From positions 1 to 64,000 of the forward strand of contig NZ_NFIH01000005.1 of assembly GCF_002161675.1 (NCBI RefSeq): DNA of 64,000 bases. The letters are read 5' to 3'. The position numbers and the translations under genes are program-made. Source of the DNA: Pseudoflavonifractor sp. An44 (GTDB lineage Bacteria; Bacillota; Clostridia; Oscillospirales; Oscillospiraceae). Positions 41,862 through 49,048 of the stretch are shown here, piece after piece. Numbering within the stretch: position 1 is the stretch's first letter; each line of letters starts with the position of its first letter. The notes below the pieces were generated by a model. That model searched no databases. It saw only the letters and a program-made list of their open reading frames with translations, and was not told the origin of the DNA.

Positions 41862-42887
41862 TTAAAACTGCTCCAGGAAGCGCACGTCGTTTTCAAAAAT
41901 CAGGCGCAGGTCGGCGATCTTGAACCGACGCATGGCGGTACGCTCCAGGCCGATGCCGAAGGCCCAGCCGGAGTACTCGTTGGGGTCGATGCCGCTCATC
42001 TCCAGCACCCGGGGGTGAATCATACCGGCGCCCAGCAGCTCAATCCAGCCCTCGCCCTTACAGGTGGGGCAGCCCACGCCGCCGCACTTGTGGCACTGCA
42101 CGTCCATCTCGCAGGAGGGCTCGGTGAAGGGGAAGTGGTGGGGACGGAAGCGGGTCTTGGTGCCCTTGCCGTAGAGCTTCTCCACCACGGTGTTCAGGGT
42201 GCCCTTCAGGTCGGCCATGGTGACGTTCTTGTCAATGACCATGCCCTCCACCTGGTGGAACATGGGGGAGTGGGTGGCGTCCACCTCGTCCTTGCGGTAC
42301 ACACGGCCGGGGGCGATGATGCGGATGGGCAGCTCCATGGTGTCCATGGCCCGCACCTGCATGGGGGAGGTCTGAGAGCGGAGCATCACCCGGCTGTCCT
42401 CATCAAAATAGAAGGTGTCGGACCAGTCCCGGGAGGGGTGGTTCTCCTCGGCGTTGAGGCGGTCGAAGTTCAGCTCGGCCAGCTCCACCTCGGGGCCGTC
42501 CAGCACGGTGAAGCCCATGCCGATGAAGATCTCCTTGATCTCATCCAGGGCGATATACATGGGGTGACGGTGGCCCATCTTCACGGGCTTGCCGGGGATG
42601 GTCACGTCCAGGGCCTCGTCCTTGAGCCGCTGCTCCAGGGCCTGGGCCTCCAGCTTCTTGCCCTGGGTCTCCAGAGCGGCCTCCAGGTCTGCGCGCACCT
42701 GGTTGGCCAGCTGGCCCATGACGGGGCGCTCCTCGGCGGAGAGCTTGCCCATCTGCTTGAGCACGCCGGTGAGCTCGCCCTTCTTGCCCAGGTACTGCAC
42801 CCGCAGGGCGTCCAGGGCTGCCAGGCTGTCGGCGGCCTCGAAGGCGGCAAGGGCCTGCACACGAATGTCGTTTAATTGCTGCTTCAT
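41862..42887 (-). CDS. pheS: Phenylalanyl-tRNA synthetase alpha subunit
   Basis: Catalytic chain (341 aa) of PheRS. The N-terminal coiled coil (about residues 1-85, with LGKKGELTGVLKQMGKL) contacts tRNA. The class II core has GHRHPMYIALDEIKEIFIGM (motif 1 region, 20 residues), FHQVEGMVID and RFRPHHFPFTEPS (motif 2), then GAGMIHPRVLE and GWAFGIGLERTAM (motif 3). A CKGEGWIELLGAG zinc-like segment is normal for the family. A T-box leader precedes it. Confidence 0.97.
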   Translation of the reverse strand: MKQQLNDIRVQALAAFEAADSLAALDALRVQYLGKKGELTGVLKQMGKLSAEERPVMGQLANQVRADLEAALETQGKKLEAQALEQRLKDEALDVTIPGKPVKMGHRHPMYIALDEIKEIFIGMGFTVLDGPEVELAELNFDRLNAEENHPSRDWSDTFYFDEDSRVMLRSQTSPMQVRAMDTMELPIRIIAPGRVYRKDEVDATHSPMFHQVEGMVIDKNVTMADLKGTLNTVVEKLYGKGTKTRFRPHHFPFTEPSCEMDVQCHKCGGVGCPTCKGEGWIELLGAGMIHPRVLEMSGIDPNEYSGWAFGIGLERTAMRRFKIADLRLIFENDVRFLEQF

Positions 42888-42904
42888 CTATTCTCTTCCT
42901 TTCG

Positions 42905-43158
42905 GGTAAAATATGAAATGAAAAAAGCCTTTCCTCCCTACAAACAGGGACGAAAGGCCAGCCTTCCGCGGTACCACCCGCATTTGTGCGCCATGCGCAC
43001 ACTCTCTTTGCCCCATAACGGAGGGCACACCGTCCTGCTCTCACAGGCCGCTCCCGGGCGAACCAAGCGACACACACCAAGGCGGCTTTCAGCCGGTGAC
43101 CGCCTCTCTCTTCAGATATGCCAGCACGCTATTTTCCCGTTCTTCGCATTTGCACTAA
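42905..43158 (-). ncRNA. T-box leader of pheST
   Basis: The conserved T-box sequence GGGTGGTACCGCGG lies at 42979-42966 on the minus strand. It is followed by a terminator stem (GCCTTTC/GAAAGGC, 42958-42927) and a T-run. Upstream are AGAGAGGCGGTCACCGGC-like Stem I elements; a TTC triplet at 43062-43060 is a plausible Phe specifier. Uncharged tRNA-Phe should favour the antiterminator and pheST expression. Confidence 0.88.
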
Positions 43159-43164
43159 AAACTT

Positions 43165-43193
43165 TTATATCACAATATAGGTTGAAAAGCAAG
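43165..43193 (-). promoter_or_regulatory. Promoter of the pheST operon
   Basis: Minus-strand TTGCTT (43193-43188) and TATAAA (43170-43165) are 17 bp apart, just upstream of the T-box leader. Confidence 0.7.
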
Positions 43194-43309
43194 AGGGAAA
43201 ACTTTATAATGGGGCGTGCACGATCTGACATACCCCCATCTCGTCTTCATATATATGGAGACAGGGGCGGCGGTTTCCGCCCCTCAAGTACGGGAAAGGG
43301 GGGAGCGCA

Positions 43310-43966
43310 TTGCGCAGAGAATTGGCCTGCGGAGCGCTGATGATGACGGTGCTGCTCACAGGCTGCTCCAAGCAGGACCAGCAGGCGCAGCAGCAGGGCG
43401 TGCTGCTGCGGGGCCAGTACCAGGCCATGAGCGGCTGGTCGGGCACCTTCCGGGTCAGCGCCCATTTGGGCCAGCAGCTCTATGAGTTTACCTTGGAAGG
43501 AACGGCCCAGCAGGAGGGAGAGACGGTACTCACCGTAGTGGAGCCAGAGTGGATGGCAGGAGTCACCGCCCGGATGACCGATGAGGAGGCTGTCTTGGAG
43601 TATGACGGAGCGGGGATGACCTTGGGCACCCTCAACGGGGACGGCCTGAGCCCCATAGCCGCCATACCGGAGATGCTGGACCAGGTGGCCCAGGGCTACA
43701 TAGCCCAGTGCAGCTGGGCGCAGGAGGGGGAGGACACCTTCCTGGAACTGAAGAGCCGGGACCCGGAGCAGGAGCAGGGAGCGGGCACGGAGTACACCAT
43801 GTGGTTTGCCCCGGACACCTTTGCCCTTCGCATGGCGGAGGTACAGGTGGAAGGAGTCACCGTGCTCACCGTGACAAGTGATGATTTTACCATGGAGATG
43901 AACGAGGATGAATCAACAGACCATGCGGACCTGGACGGAGATCCGTCTGGACAATCTGGAGCATAA
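43310..43966 (+). CDS. Predicted lipoprotein of unknown function
   Basis: A 218-aa secreted protein. The signal peptide ends in a lipobox, LLTGC, with Cys19 as the lipidated residue, followed by a Gln-rich linker (KQDQQAQQQG). The mature part is beta-strand-rich (YQAMSGWSGTFRVSAHLGQQ, 20 residues; EYTMWFAPDTFALRMAEV), recalling LolA-like or outer-surface carrier folds, but no family is claimed. The start is a TTG after AAGGGGGGAG. Its last 20 codons overlap alr, so it is translationally linked to that gene. The C-terminus is acidic and low in complexity. Confidence 0.7.
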   Translation: MRRELACGALMMTVLLTGCSKQDQQAQQQGVLLRGQYQAMSGWSGTFRVSAHLGQQLYEFTLEGTAQQEGETVLTVVEPEWMAGVTARMTDEEAVLEYDGAGMTLGTLNGDGLSPIAAIPEMLDQVAQGYIAQCSWAQEGEDTFLELKSRDPEQEQGAGTEYTMWFAPDTFALRMAEVQVEGVTVLTVTSDDFTMEMNEDESTDHADLDGDPSGQSGA

Positions 43967-45038
43967 TTACCAGGTACTGCGGGCCTGCGCCCCCCAGAGC
44001 AAGTTCCTGGGCGTGGTGAAGGCCAACGCCTACGGACACGGGGCGGAGGAAGTGGCCCACAAATTGCAGCAGCTGGGGGCGGACTATCTGGCCGTGGCCT
44101 GCCTCAACGAGGCCACCGAGCTGCGAGGGGCGGGCATCACCATGCCCATTCTCATTCTGGGTGCCACCCCGGCGGAGTTTGCCCCCCAGGTGGTGGAGCA
44201 CGACCTGACCCAGGCGGTGTTTACCACCCAGCTTGCTCAGGCCCTGTCCAAGGCCGCTGCGGCCCAGGGCAAGCGGGCCAAAATCCACGTCAAGCTGGAC
44301 ACCGGCATGAGCCGTCTGGGCATTCTGGCCCACGACCCGGCCCAGGCTGCCCGCCAGGTGGACGCCCTGTGCGCCCTGGATGGGCTGGAGGCGGAGGGGA
44401 TTTTCACCCACTTTGCCAACGCCGACGGGGACGAGGGGTACACCATGGAGCAGTTTACCCGGTTTTTGGACACCCTGGATGTGTTGAAAAATACCTATGG
44501 CCGCACCTTCCAGCTGCGCCACTGCGCGGCCAGTGCCGCCGTGCTCAACTTCCCCTGCACCCACCTGGATATGGTGCGCCCGGGCATTGCCCTGTACGGC
44601 TACCTGCCGGACCCCTCCTGCCAGGGGCTGGACGCCGGGGAGCTGTGGCCGGTGATGACCTTGAAGACCCGGGTGGCGGCGGTGCGGGAGCTGCCGGGGG
44701 ACACCCCGGTGAGCTACGGCTGCACCCAGCACATGCCCGCCTCCGGCGGCCGGGTGGCGGTGCTGCCGGTGGGCTATGCCGACGGCCTGCACCGGGTGTT
44801 GTCCGGCCAGGGCACCGTGCTGGTGGGCGGCCAGGAGCGGCCCATTGTGGGCCGGGTGTGCATGGACATGTGCATGGTGGCCCTCCAGGAGGGGGACCAG
44901 GTGCAGCCGGGGGACGAGGTGGAGCTGTTCGGCGCCCACCACTCCCTGGAGGATATGGCCCAGCTGGCGGGGACTATCCCCTACGAGCTGCTGTGCGCCG
45001 TCTCCCCCCGGGTGCCCAGATTGTACCGGGGCGCATAA
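43908..45038 (+). CDS. alr: Alanine racemase
   Basis: PLP enzyme interconverting L- and D-alanine for peptidoglycan. The 376-aa protein has the PLP Lys in VVKANAYGHGAEEV and LDTGMSRLGI in the barrel. IFTHFANADG, MVRPGIALYGYLP (PLP phosphate region) and VSYGCTQ follow, and the C-terminal domain has GRVCMDMCMV. The catalytic Tyr is the one near VSYGCT. The first ATG (43908) sits almost on its GAGG; ATG 43923 is an alternative start. mazF follows, as alr precedes the endoA locus in other Firmicutes. Confidence 0.95.
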   Translation: MNQQTMRTWTEIRLDNLEHNYQVLRACAPQSKFLGVVKANAYGHGAEEVAHKLQQLGADYLAVACLNEATELRGAGITMPILILGATPAEFAPQVVEHDLTQAVFTTQLAQALSKAAAAQGKRAKIHVKLDTGMSRLGILAHDPAQAARQVDALCALDGLEAEGIFTHFANADGDEGYTMEQFTRFLDTLDVLKNTYGRTFQLRHCAASAAVLNFPCTHLDMVRPGIALYGYLPDPSCQGLDAGELWPVMTLKTRVAAVRELPGDTPVSYGCTQHMPASGGRVAVLPVGYADGLHRVLSGQGTVLVGGQERPIVGRVCMDMCMVALQEGDQVQPGDEVELFGAHHSLEDMAQLAGTIPYELLCAVSPRVPRLYRGA

Positions 45039-45045
45039 GATAACA

Positions 45046-45182
45046 CGGGGGGTCGCCCCCGAGGGAGCGGCGAGAGATGGAGCGGCACCCGGTGGCGAAG
45101 GAATCCTGTTCCACCGGTATAAGATCCGCCCCACCGTGGGAGAATGATAGTACCCGGCAGGCATGGCAAGGACCGGGCACTA
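45046..45182 (+). repeat. Densely structured spacer between alr and mazF
   Basis: Of the 169-bp spacer most can fold: CGGGGG/CCCCCG (45046-45061); CCGGTGG/CCACCGG (45089-45117) extended by GCGG/CCGC; CCCAC/GTGGG (about 45130-45140); and TAGT-CCCGG with CCGGG-ACTA (45148-45182). No antitoxin reading frame was found here on either strand. It may be a 5' leader controlling mazF; no known riboswitch was recognised. Confidence 0.6.
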
Positions 45183-45207
45183 TAAATCCGGCGGAGTGTG
45201 AAATCCT

Positions 45208-45573
45208 GTGGACAACAGTGTCAAACGCGGCGATATTTATTACGCCGACCTCAGTCCGGTGGTGGGCAGCGAACAAGGGGGCGTTCGCCCTGTCCTGATC
45301 GTGCAAAACGACACCGGAAACAAACACAGCCCCACTGTCATTGCAGCGGCCATCACCTCTCAGACGGGGAAGGCCCGACTGCCCACCCATATCACCCTGG
45401 CAGCCCACAGCTATGGCCTGCCCAAGGACTCCATCGTGCTGTTGGAGCAGATTCGTACCCTGGACAAACGGCGGCTACGGGAACATATGGGCCGGGTGGA
45501 CGAACAAGTGATGAAGAAGGTGGATGGGGCCATTGCCGTGAGCTTCGGCCTGTCCAACCAACAACTGGTTTGA
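45208..45573 (+). CDS. mazF: MazF/PemK-family mRNA interferase toxin (EndoA-like)
   Basis: Sequence-specific endoribonuclease of 121 aa. The family pattern is complete: [20 protein letters not shown], then [11 protein letters not shown] with the catalytic Arg, [12 protein letters not shown] with the catalytic Thr region, and [14 protein letters not shown]. The start is GTG at 45208, about 11 bases after GGCGGAG. In Bacillus the antitoxin EndoAI is encoded between alr and endoA; here that place holds only structured DNA. The toxin is therefore without a visible partner in the window. Confidence 0.9.
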   Translation: MDNSVKRGDIYYADLSPVVGSEQGGVRPVLIVQNDTGNKHSPTVIAAAITSQTGKARLPTHITLAAHSYGLPKDSIVLLEQIRTLDKRRLREHMGRVDEQVMKKVDGAIAVSFGLSNQQLV

Positions 45574-45578
45574 TGCGG

Positions 45579-45804
45579 CGGCCTGCCTGGTTCCTCCAGG
45601 CAGGCCGTTTCAGCGTGTCGAAACAATTCGACACGCTTCTCAAAAATGCCAGCATTTTTGAGAGGGGTTGCAGCCCGCTGCATGCATAATCGGGTCAAAG
45701 GGCGACCCGATTCCACACTGGCGGGCTGAGAAGTGTTTTTTTCGATGCACATGTCCCCGAAAAAAACAGATTTCAATTTATTTTCCCGCCCTCGGGCGGG
45801 AAAA
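45579..45804. repeat. Array of seven hairpins downstream of mazF
   Basis: Consecutive inverted repeats of different sequence: 45579-45607 (GGCCTGCCTGG/CCAGGCAGGCC), 45612-45637 (AGCGTGTCGAA/TTCGACACGCT), 45638-45663 (CTCAAAAATGC/GCATTTTTGAG), an outer stem 45671-45678/45721-45728 (CAGCCCGC/GCGGGCTG) enclosing 45688-45712 (AATCGGGTC/GACCCGATT), 45735-45767 (GTTTTTTTCG/CGAAAAAAAC) and 45781-45804 (TTTTCCCGCC/GGGCGGGAAAA). The first may terminate mazF. It is built like the array at 1429-1655. Confidence 0.8.
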
Positions 45805-45960
45805 CTCTGCCGAGGGCTTTTTGGATGATGCAAGAAACCATATCCTTCTTGTGTGCAAATGAGCTTTTTTGGCAGACTGGCCCTGTGTGTGGACGATTTT
45901 GGGGTTTACAAAAGGTTCACAACTGGTTCCCAAATTGTCTATCATTCGACATGGGGGTTC

Positions 45961-46141
45961 TGGTATCATAGGCCATGTCAGGAAGAGATGTCCAGGCAGA
46001 GCAGTGACCTCCCCTGACAGCGACGAACGAACAACCGGGGCTGCTCTGGCAGCAGTCGGAGCCCCCCGGACAAACAACTCCAGAGACACCCTCTCTGTTT
46101 AGCCTGTCGGAACGGCCAAGCCTTTCCTGACAGGCTTTTTT
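45961..46141 (+). ncRNA. Candidate structured small RNA, 6S-like architecture
   Basis: An extended -10 promoter (TGGTATCAT, 45961-45969) is followed by a segment whose ends pair over 12 bp: GCC-TGTCAGGAA (45972-45984) with TTCCTGACA-GGC (46124-46135), ending in a T-run as a terminator. Inside are a long arm (CAGGC and AGAG with CTCT and GCCTG) and a terminal stem CCGGGGCT/AGCCCC. A closed rod of about 170 nt with an internal bubble resembles 6S RNA, but conserved 6S sequences were not verified. No reading frame fits. 45805-45960 shows nothing else clear. Confidence 0.45.
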
Positions 46142-46260
46142 GTGCCGGGAGAAGGGGGAAAACGGAAAACACTTGCCAAGTTCGCCTGGACGGGGTAGAC
46201 TATGAAGAGATGCCGAATGTCCGGGGACGCCCGGGCCAACCTAGAGAATGGAGAAATCAT

Positions 46261-46662
46261 ATGGATTACTTTCACCTGTCAGTGGGACAGGATATCCTCC
46301 ACCCCATGAGCAGCCTGGCGCTGGCCCATCTGGGGGATGGAGTGTATGAGCTCATGGTGCGCACCTGGCTGTGCCTGAAGGGCAAGGCCACCAACAAGGG
46401 GCTGCACCGTGCGGCGGTGACCTATGTCTCCGCCCCCGCCCAGGCCAAGCGGGTCAAGCTGATTTTGCCCATCCTCACCGAGGAGGAGCAGGACGTGTAC
46501 CGCCGGGCCCGCAACAGCCACACCGCCGCCATCCCCAAGGGGGCCAGCGTGGGAGAGTACCACGCCGCCACCGGGCTGGAGGCCCTGTTCGGCTGGCTGT
46601 ACTTGCAGGGCCGTCTGGACCGGCTCAATGAGCTGTTTGAACGGATGATGACGGAGGAATGA
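46261..46662 (+). CDS. mrnC: Mini-ribonuclease III
   Basis: RNase III-like enzyme without a double-stranded-RNA-binding domain, which matures 23S rRNA in Firmicutes. The 133-aa protein has the catalytic helix LALAHLGDGVYELMVR and the second acidic motif VGEYHAATGLEALFGWLYL (19 residues). GGAG precedes the ATG; a longer frame to 46210 lacks a site. The rqcH ATG begins three bases after its stop. It lacks the cysS neighbour it has in Bacillus. Confidence 0.92.
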   Translation: MDYFHLSVGQDILHPMSSLALAHLGDGVYELMVRTWLCLKGKATNKGLHRAAVTYVSAPAQAKRVKLILPILTEEEQDVYRRARNSHTAAIPKGASVGEYHAATGLEALFGWLYLQGRLDRLNELFERMMTEE

Positions 46663-46665
46663 GCC

Positions 46666-48405
46666 ATGCCCTTGGATGCAATTGTCATGACCGCCCTGGC
46701 CGGAGAGCTGCGGGAACGCATCACCGGCGGAAAGGTGGACAAGATCTATCAGCCCACCCGGGATGAGGTGGTGCTGCACATGCGCACCGGGCAGGGAAAT
46801 GTGAAGCTGCTGCTGTCGGCAAACCCCGCCCACCCCAGAGCCCAGCTCACCACCGTGACCCGGGAGAACCCGGAGACGCCCCCCATGTTCTGTATGCTGC
46901 TGCGCAAGTATTTCCTGGGCGGCCGCATTCTGGAAATCAAACAGCCCCCCATGGAGCGGCTGCTGGAGTTCCGCTTTGAGACCCTCAGCGAATTGGGGGA
47001 CCGGGTGGAGCGGGCCCTGGTGCTGGAGTGCATCGGCCGCAAGTCCAACCTCATTATGCTGGACGGGGCGGGGCGCATCACCGACAGCATGCGCCGGGTG
47101 GACGGGGATATCTCCGCCCAGCGCCCGGTGATGCCCGGCCTCTTCTACCAGTATCCCGTGCCCACGGGCAAGCTGGACTTCACCGCCATGGCAGAGGAGG
47201 AGCTGGAACAGCTGGTGTCCAGCCAGGCGCCCCAGGGAGAGGGCCAGGACAAGTGGCTGCTGGACACCTTCAGTGGCATCTCCCCCCTGGTGGCCCGGGA
47301 ACTGGCCTTCCGGGCCGACGAGACCGCCCAGGGCCTGGCCCGGGAGGTGCTGCGGCTGCGCTCTGTCATCCTGGAGGGCAAGTATGAGCCGGTGGTACTG
47401 AAAAAAGAGGGCAAGGAGATGGACTTCTCCTTCCTGCCCATTCTGCAATACGGCCCCGAAGTGGAATTGACCCGCTGTGAGACCTTCTCCCAGCTGCTGG
47501 ACGACTACTACGCCGCCCGGGAGGCCCAGGAGCGGGTGAAACAGCGGGGGGCGGATTTCATCCGGTCGGTGACCCAGGCCCGCAACCGCACCGCCAAGAA
47601 GATCGCCAACCAGGAGGCAGACCTGCGCCGAGCGGGCAACCGGGAGCAGATGCGGGAGTATGGGGACATCATCACCACCAACTTCTATCAGATGCACCGG
47701 GGTCAGTCGGTGCTGGTGGCCCAGAACTACTACGACCCGGAGTGCAAAGAGGTGGAAATCCCCTTGGACCCCCTGCTCACCCCCCAGCAGAACGCCGCCA
47801 AGTACTATAAGGACTACAAAAAGGCCCAGAAGGCGGAGGAGATGCTGGCCATCCAGCTGGAGAAAAACCGCACCGAGCTGGAGTACCTGGACAGCGTGCT
47901 GCAAATGATCACCCTGTCCGAGGGAGACCGGGACTTGCAGGAGATCCGTCAGGAGCTGATGGACAACGGGTATTTGCGCCAGCACAAGCGGAAAATGACC
48001 GCCAAGGGCAAGGTGAAGATCATCCACGCCAAGCCCATGGAGTTTCGCTCCTCCGCTGGTCTCACCATTTTGGTGGGCAAGAACAACAGCCAGAACGACC
48101 GCCTGACCTTGAAGGACTCGGACAAGCGGGATTTGTGGTTCCATGTGCAAAAGCTCCACGGCTCCCACGTGATTTTGAAGACCGGAGGGGTCCAGCCCGA
48201 CGACCAGTCGGTGACGGAAGCGGCCATGCTGGCCGCCTGGTTCTCCCAGGCCAAGGACTCGGCCCAGGTGCCGGTGGATGTGACCCCTGTGAAAGCCATT
48301 AAGAAGCCTGCGGGGGCCAAGCCCGGTTTTGTCATCTACAACACCTATAACACGGTGTATGTCACACCCCAGGAGGACCTGGTGAAGAAACTCCGGGTGA
48401 AATGA
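46666..48405 (+). CDS. rqcH: RqcH, NFACT-family ribosome quality control factor
   Basis: Bacterial Rqc2/NEMF homologue (579 aa) that binds obstructed 50S subunits and adds C-terminal alanine tails to stalled chains. The NFACT-N domain (about 1-200) has GKVDKIYQPTRDEVVLHM and LVLECIGRKSNLIMLDG. A helix-hairpin-helix region follows, then a long coiled coil (about 270-430) and the NFACT-R domain with ILVGKNNSQNDRLT, DLWFHVQKLHGSHVIL and TPVKAIKKPAGAKPGFV. Older annotation as fibronectin-binding protein reflects the same family. It is coupled to mrnC. Confidence 0.92.
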   Translation: MPLDAIVMTALAGELRERITGGKVDKIYQPTRDEVVLHMRTGQGNVKLLLSANPAHPRAQLTTVTRENPETPPMFCMLLRKYFLGGRILEIKQPPMERLLEFRFETLSELGDRVERALVLECIGRKSNLIMLDGAGRITDSMRRVDGDISAQRPVMPGLFYQYPVPTGKLDFTAMAEEELEQLVSSQAPQGEGQDKWLLDTFSGISPLVARELAFRADETAQGLAREVLRLRSVILEGKYEPVVLKKEGKEMDFSFLPILQYGPEVELTRCETFSQLLDDYYAAREAQERVKQRGADFIRSVTQARNRTAKKIANQEADLRRAGNREQMREYGDIITTNFYQMHRGQSVLVAQNYYDPECKEVEIPLDPLLTPQQNAAKYYKDYKKAQKAEEMLAIQLEKNRTELEYLDSVLQMITLSEGDRDLQEIRQELMDNGYLRQHKRKMTAKGKVKIIHAKPMEFRSSAGLTILVGKNNSQNDRLTLKDSDKRDLWFHVQKLHGSHVILKTGGVQPDDQSVTEAAMLAAWFSQAKDSAQVPVDVTPVKAIKKPAGAKPGFVIYNTYNTVYVTPQEDLVKKLRVK

Positions 48406-48411
48406 GCAAAG

Positions 48412-48448
48412 GGGACAGCTTCCAATTCGGCGGCTGTCCCTCTTTTCT
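48412..48448 (+). terminator. Intrinsic terminator after rqcH
   Basis: Stem GGGACAGC with GCTGTCCC and a T-rich tail (TCTTTTCTG). Confidence 0.75.
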
Positions 48449-48461
48449 GTACTAGGCGCAG

Positions 48462-48921
48462 ATTTGCTAGCGTGGCAAATACGCTCCGCTGGGCCCGATT
48501 TCTCCGCGATGAGAAATCGGGGAAAGAATCGCCTAGGGCGTTCCCCCTAGGTACCCCCTGAGGTCTCCTTGCATGGCGCTGGAGCATCCCCCACCGACGC
48601 TGAGGGAGGAAGGATTGTCTGGTTCTTCTTGCTCCGCTGCCGCTGATATATTCCCCGTATTGCCACGGTGATTCCTTGGGTACAGCGTCGGTGCATGGTG
48701 GAGACTTGCAGTTCCCACCCACCACCGGCCCTGTCCTTCTGGGGCAGTTCCTTCCACTCTGGAAGATTGAGCGGTAGCGGATGTAGCGGCATAGAGGATC
48801 GGCTTACCCCTGGGCCGGTTGGGATTTATCCAGAGTCAAAGGACTACTGACCCAAGCAGGGTACCTAGGGGTGCAACCCCTAGGCGGCTTTTTCGTCTAT
48901 TTTTGGCCGCTCAAAAATAGA
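48462..48921. mobile_element. Hairpin-rich intergenic element, MITE-like, bounded by inverted repeats
   Basis: The core runs from 48532 to 48884. Each end is a palindrome (CCTAGGG/CCCTAGG at left, CCTAGGGGT/ACCCCTAGG at right), and the ends are inverted copies of one another: CCCCTAGGTACCC (48544-48556) and GGGTACCTAGGGG (48859-48871). Inside, CACCGACGCTG (48593-48603) and CAGCGTCGGTG (48683-48693) form another inverted pair. Flanking hairpins lie at 48462-48480, 48494-48521 (CCCGATTTCTC/GAGAAATCGGG) and 48896-48921 (GTCTATTTTTG/CAAAAATAGAC). No transposase or clear target duplication is seen; mobility is inference. Confidence 0.55.
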
Positions 48922-48995
48922 CCCCTAGCGGAGCGTCCCCGCCAGACTGGCAAGTCTGCATAAAGACATTGGAGAAGAGCAGATGATTGACCATA

Positions 48996-49031
48996 GAAAA
49001 ACAGCGGAAGCAACCAAATGGCTGCTTCCGC
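48996..49031 (-). terminator. Intrinsic terminator after gltX
   Basis: On the minus strand GCGGAAGCA (49031-49023) pairs with TGCTTCCGC (49012-49004), followed by TGTTTTT. Confidence 0.85.
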
Positions 49032-49048
49032 CGTAGTTATAGAGGGAA

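Noticed and set aside
45039-45207. ToxI-like type III RNA antitoxin upstream of mazF
   Set aside because: Type III antitoxins are tandem repeats; here the hairpins differ in sequence and no tandem repeat is present. Kept only as a structured leader.
48533-48792. Minus-strand frames of 74-81 codons between rqcH and gltX
   Set aside because: They lie within the inverted-repeat element and have no start signal; more likely non-coding element sequence.
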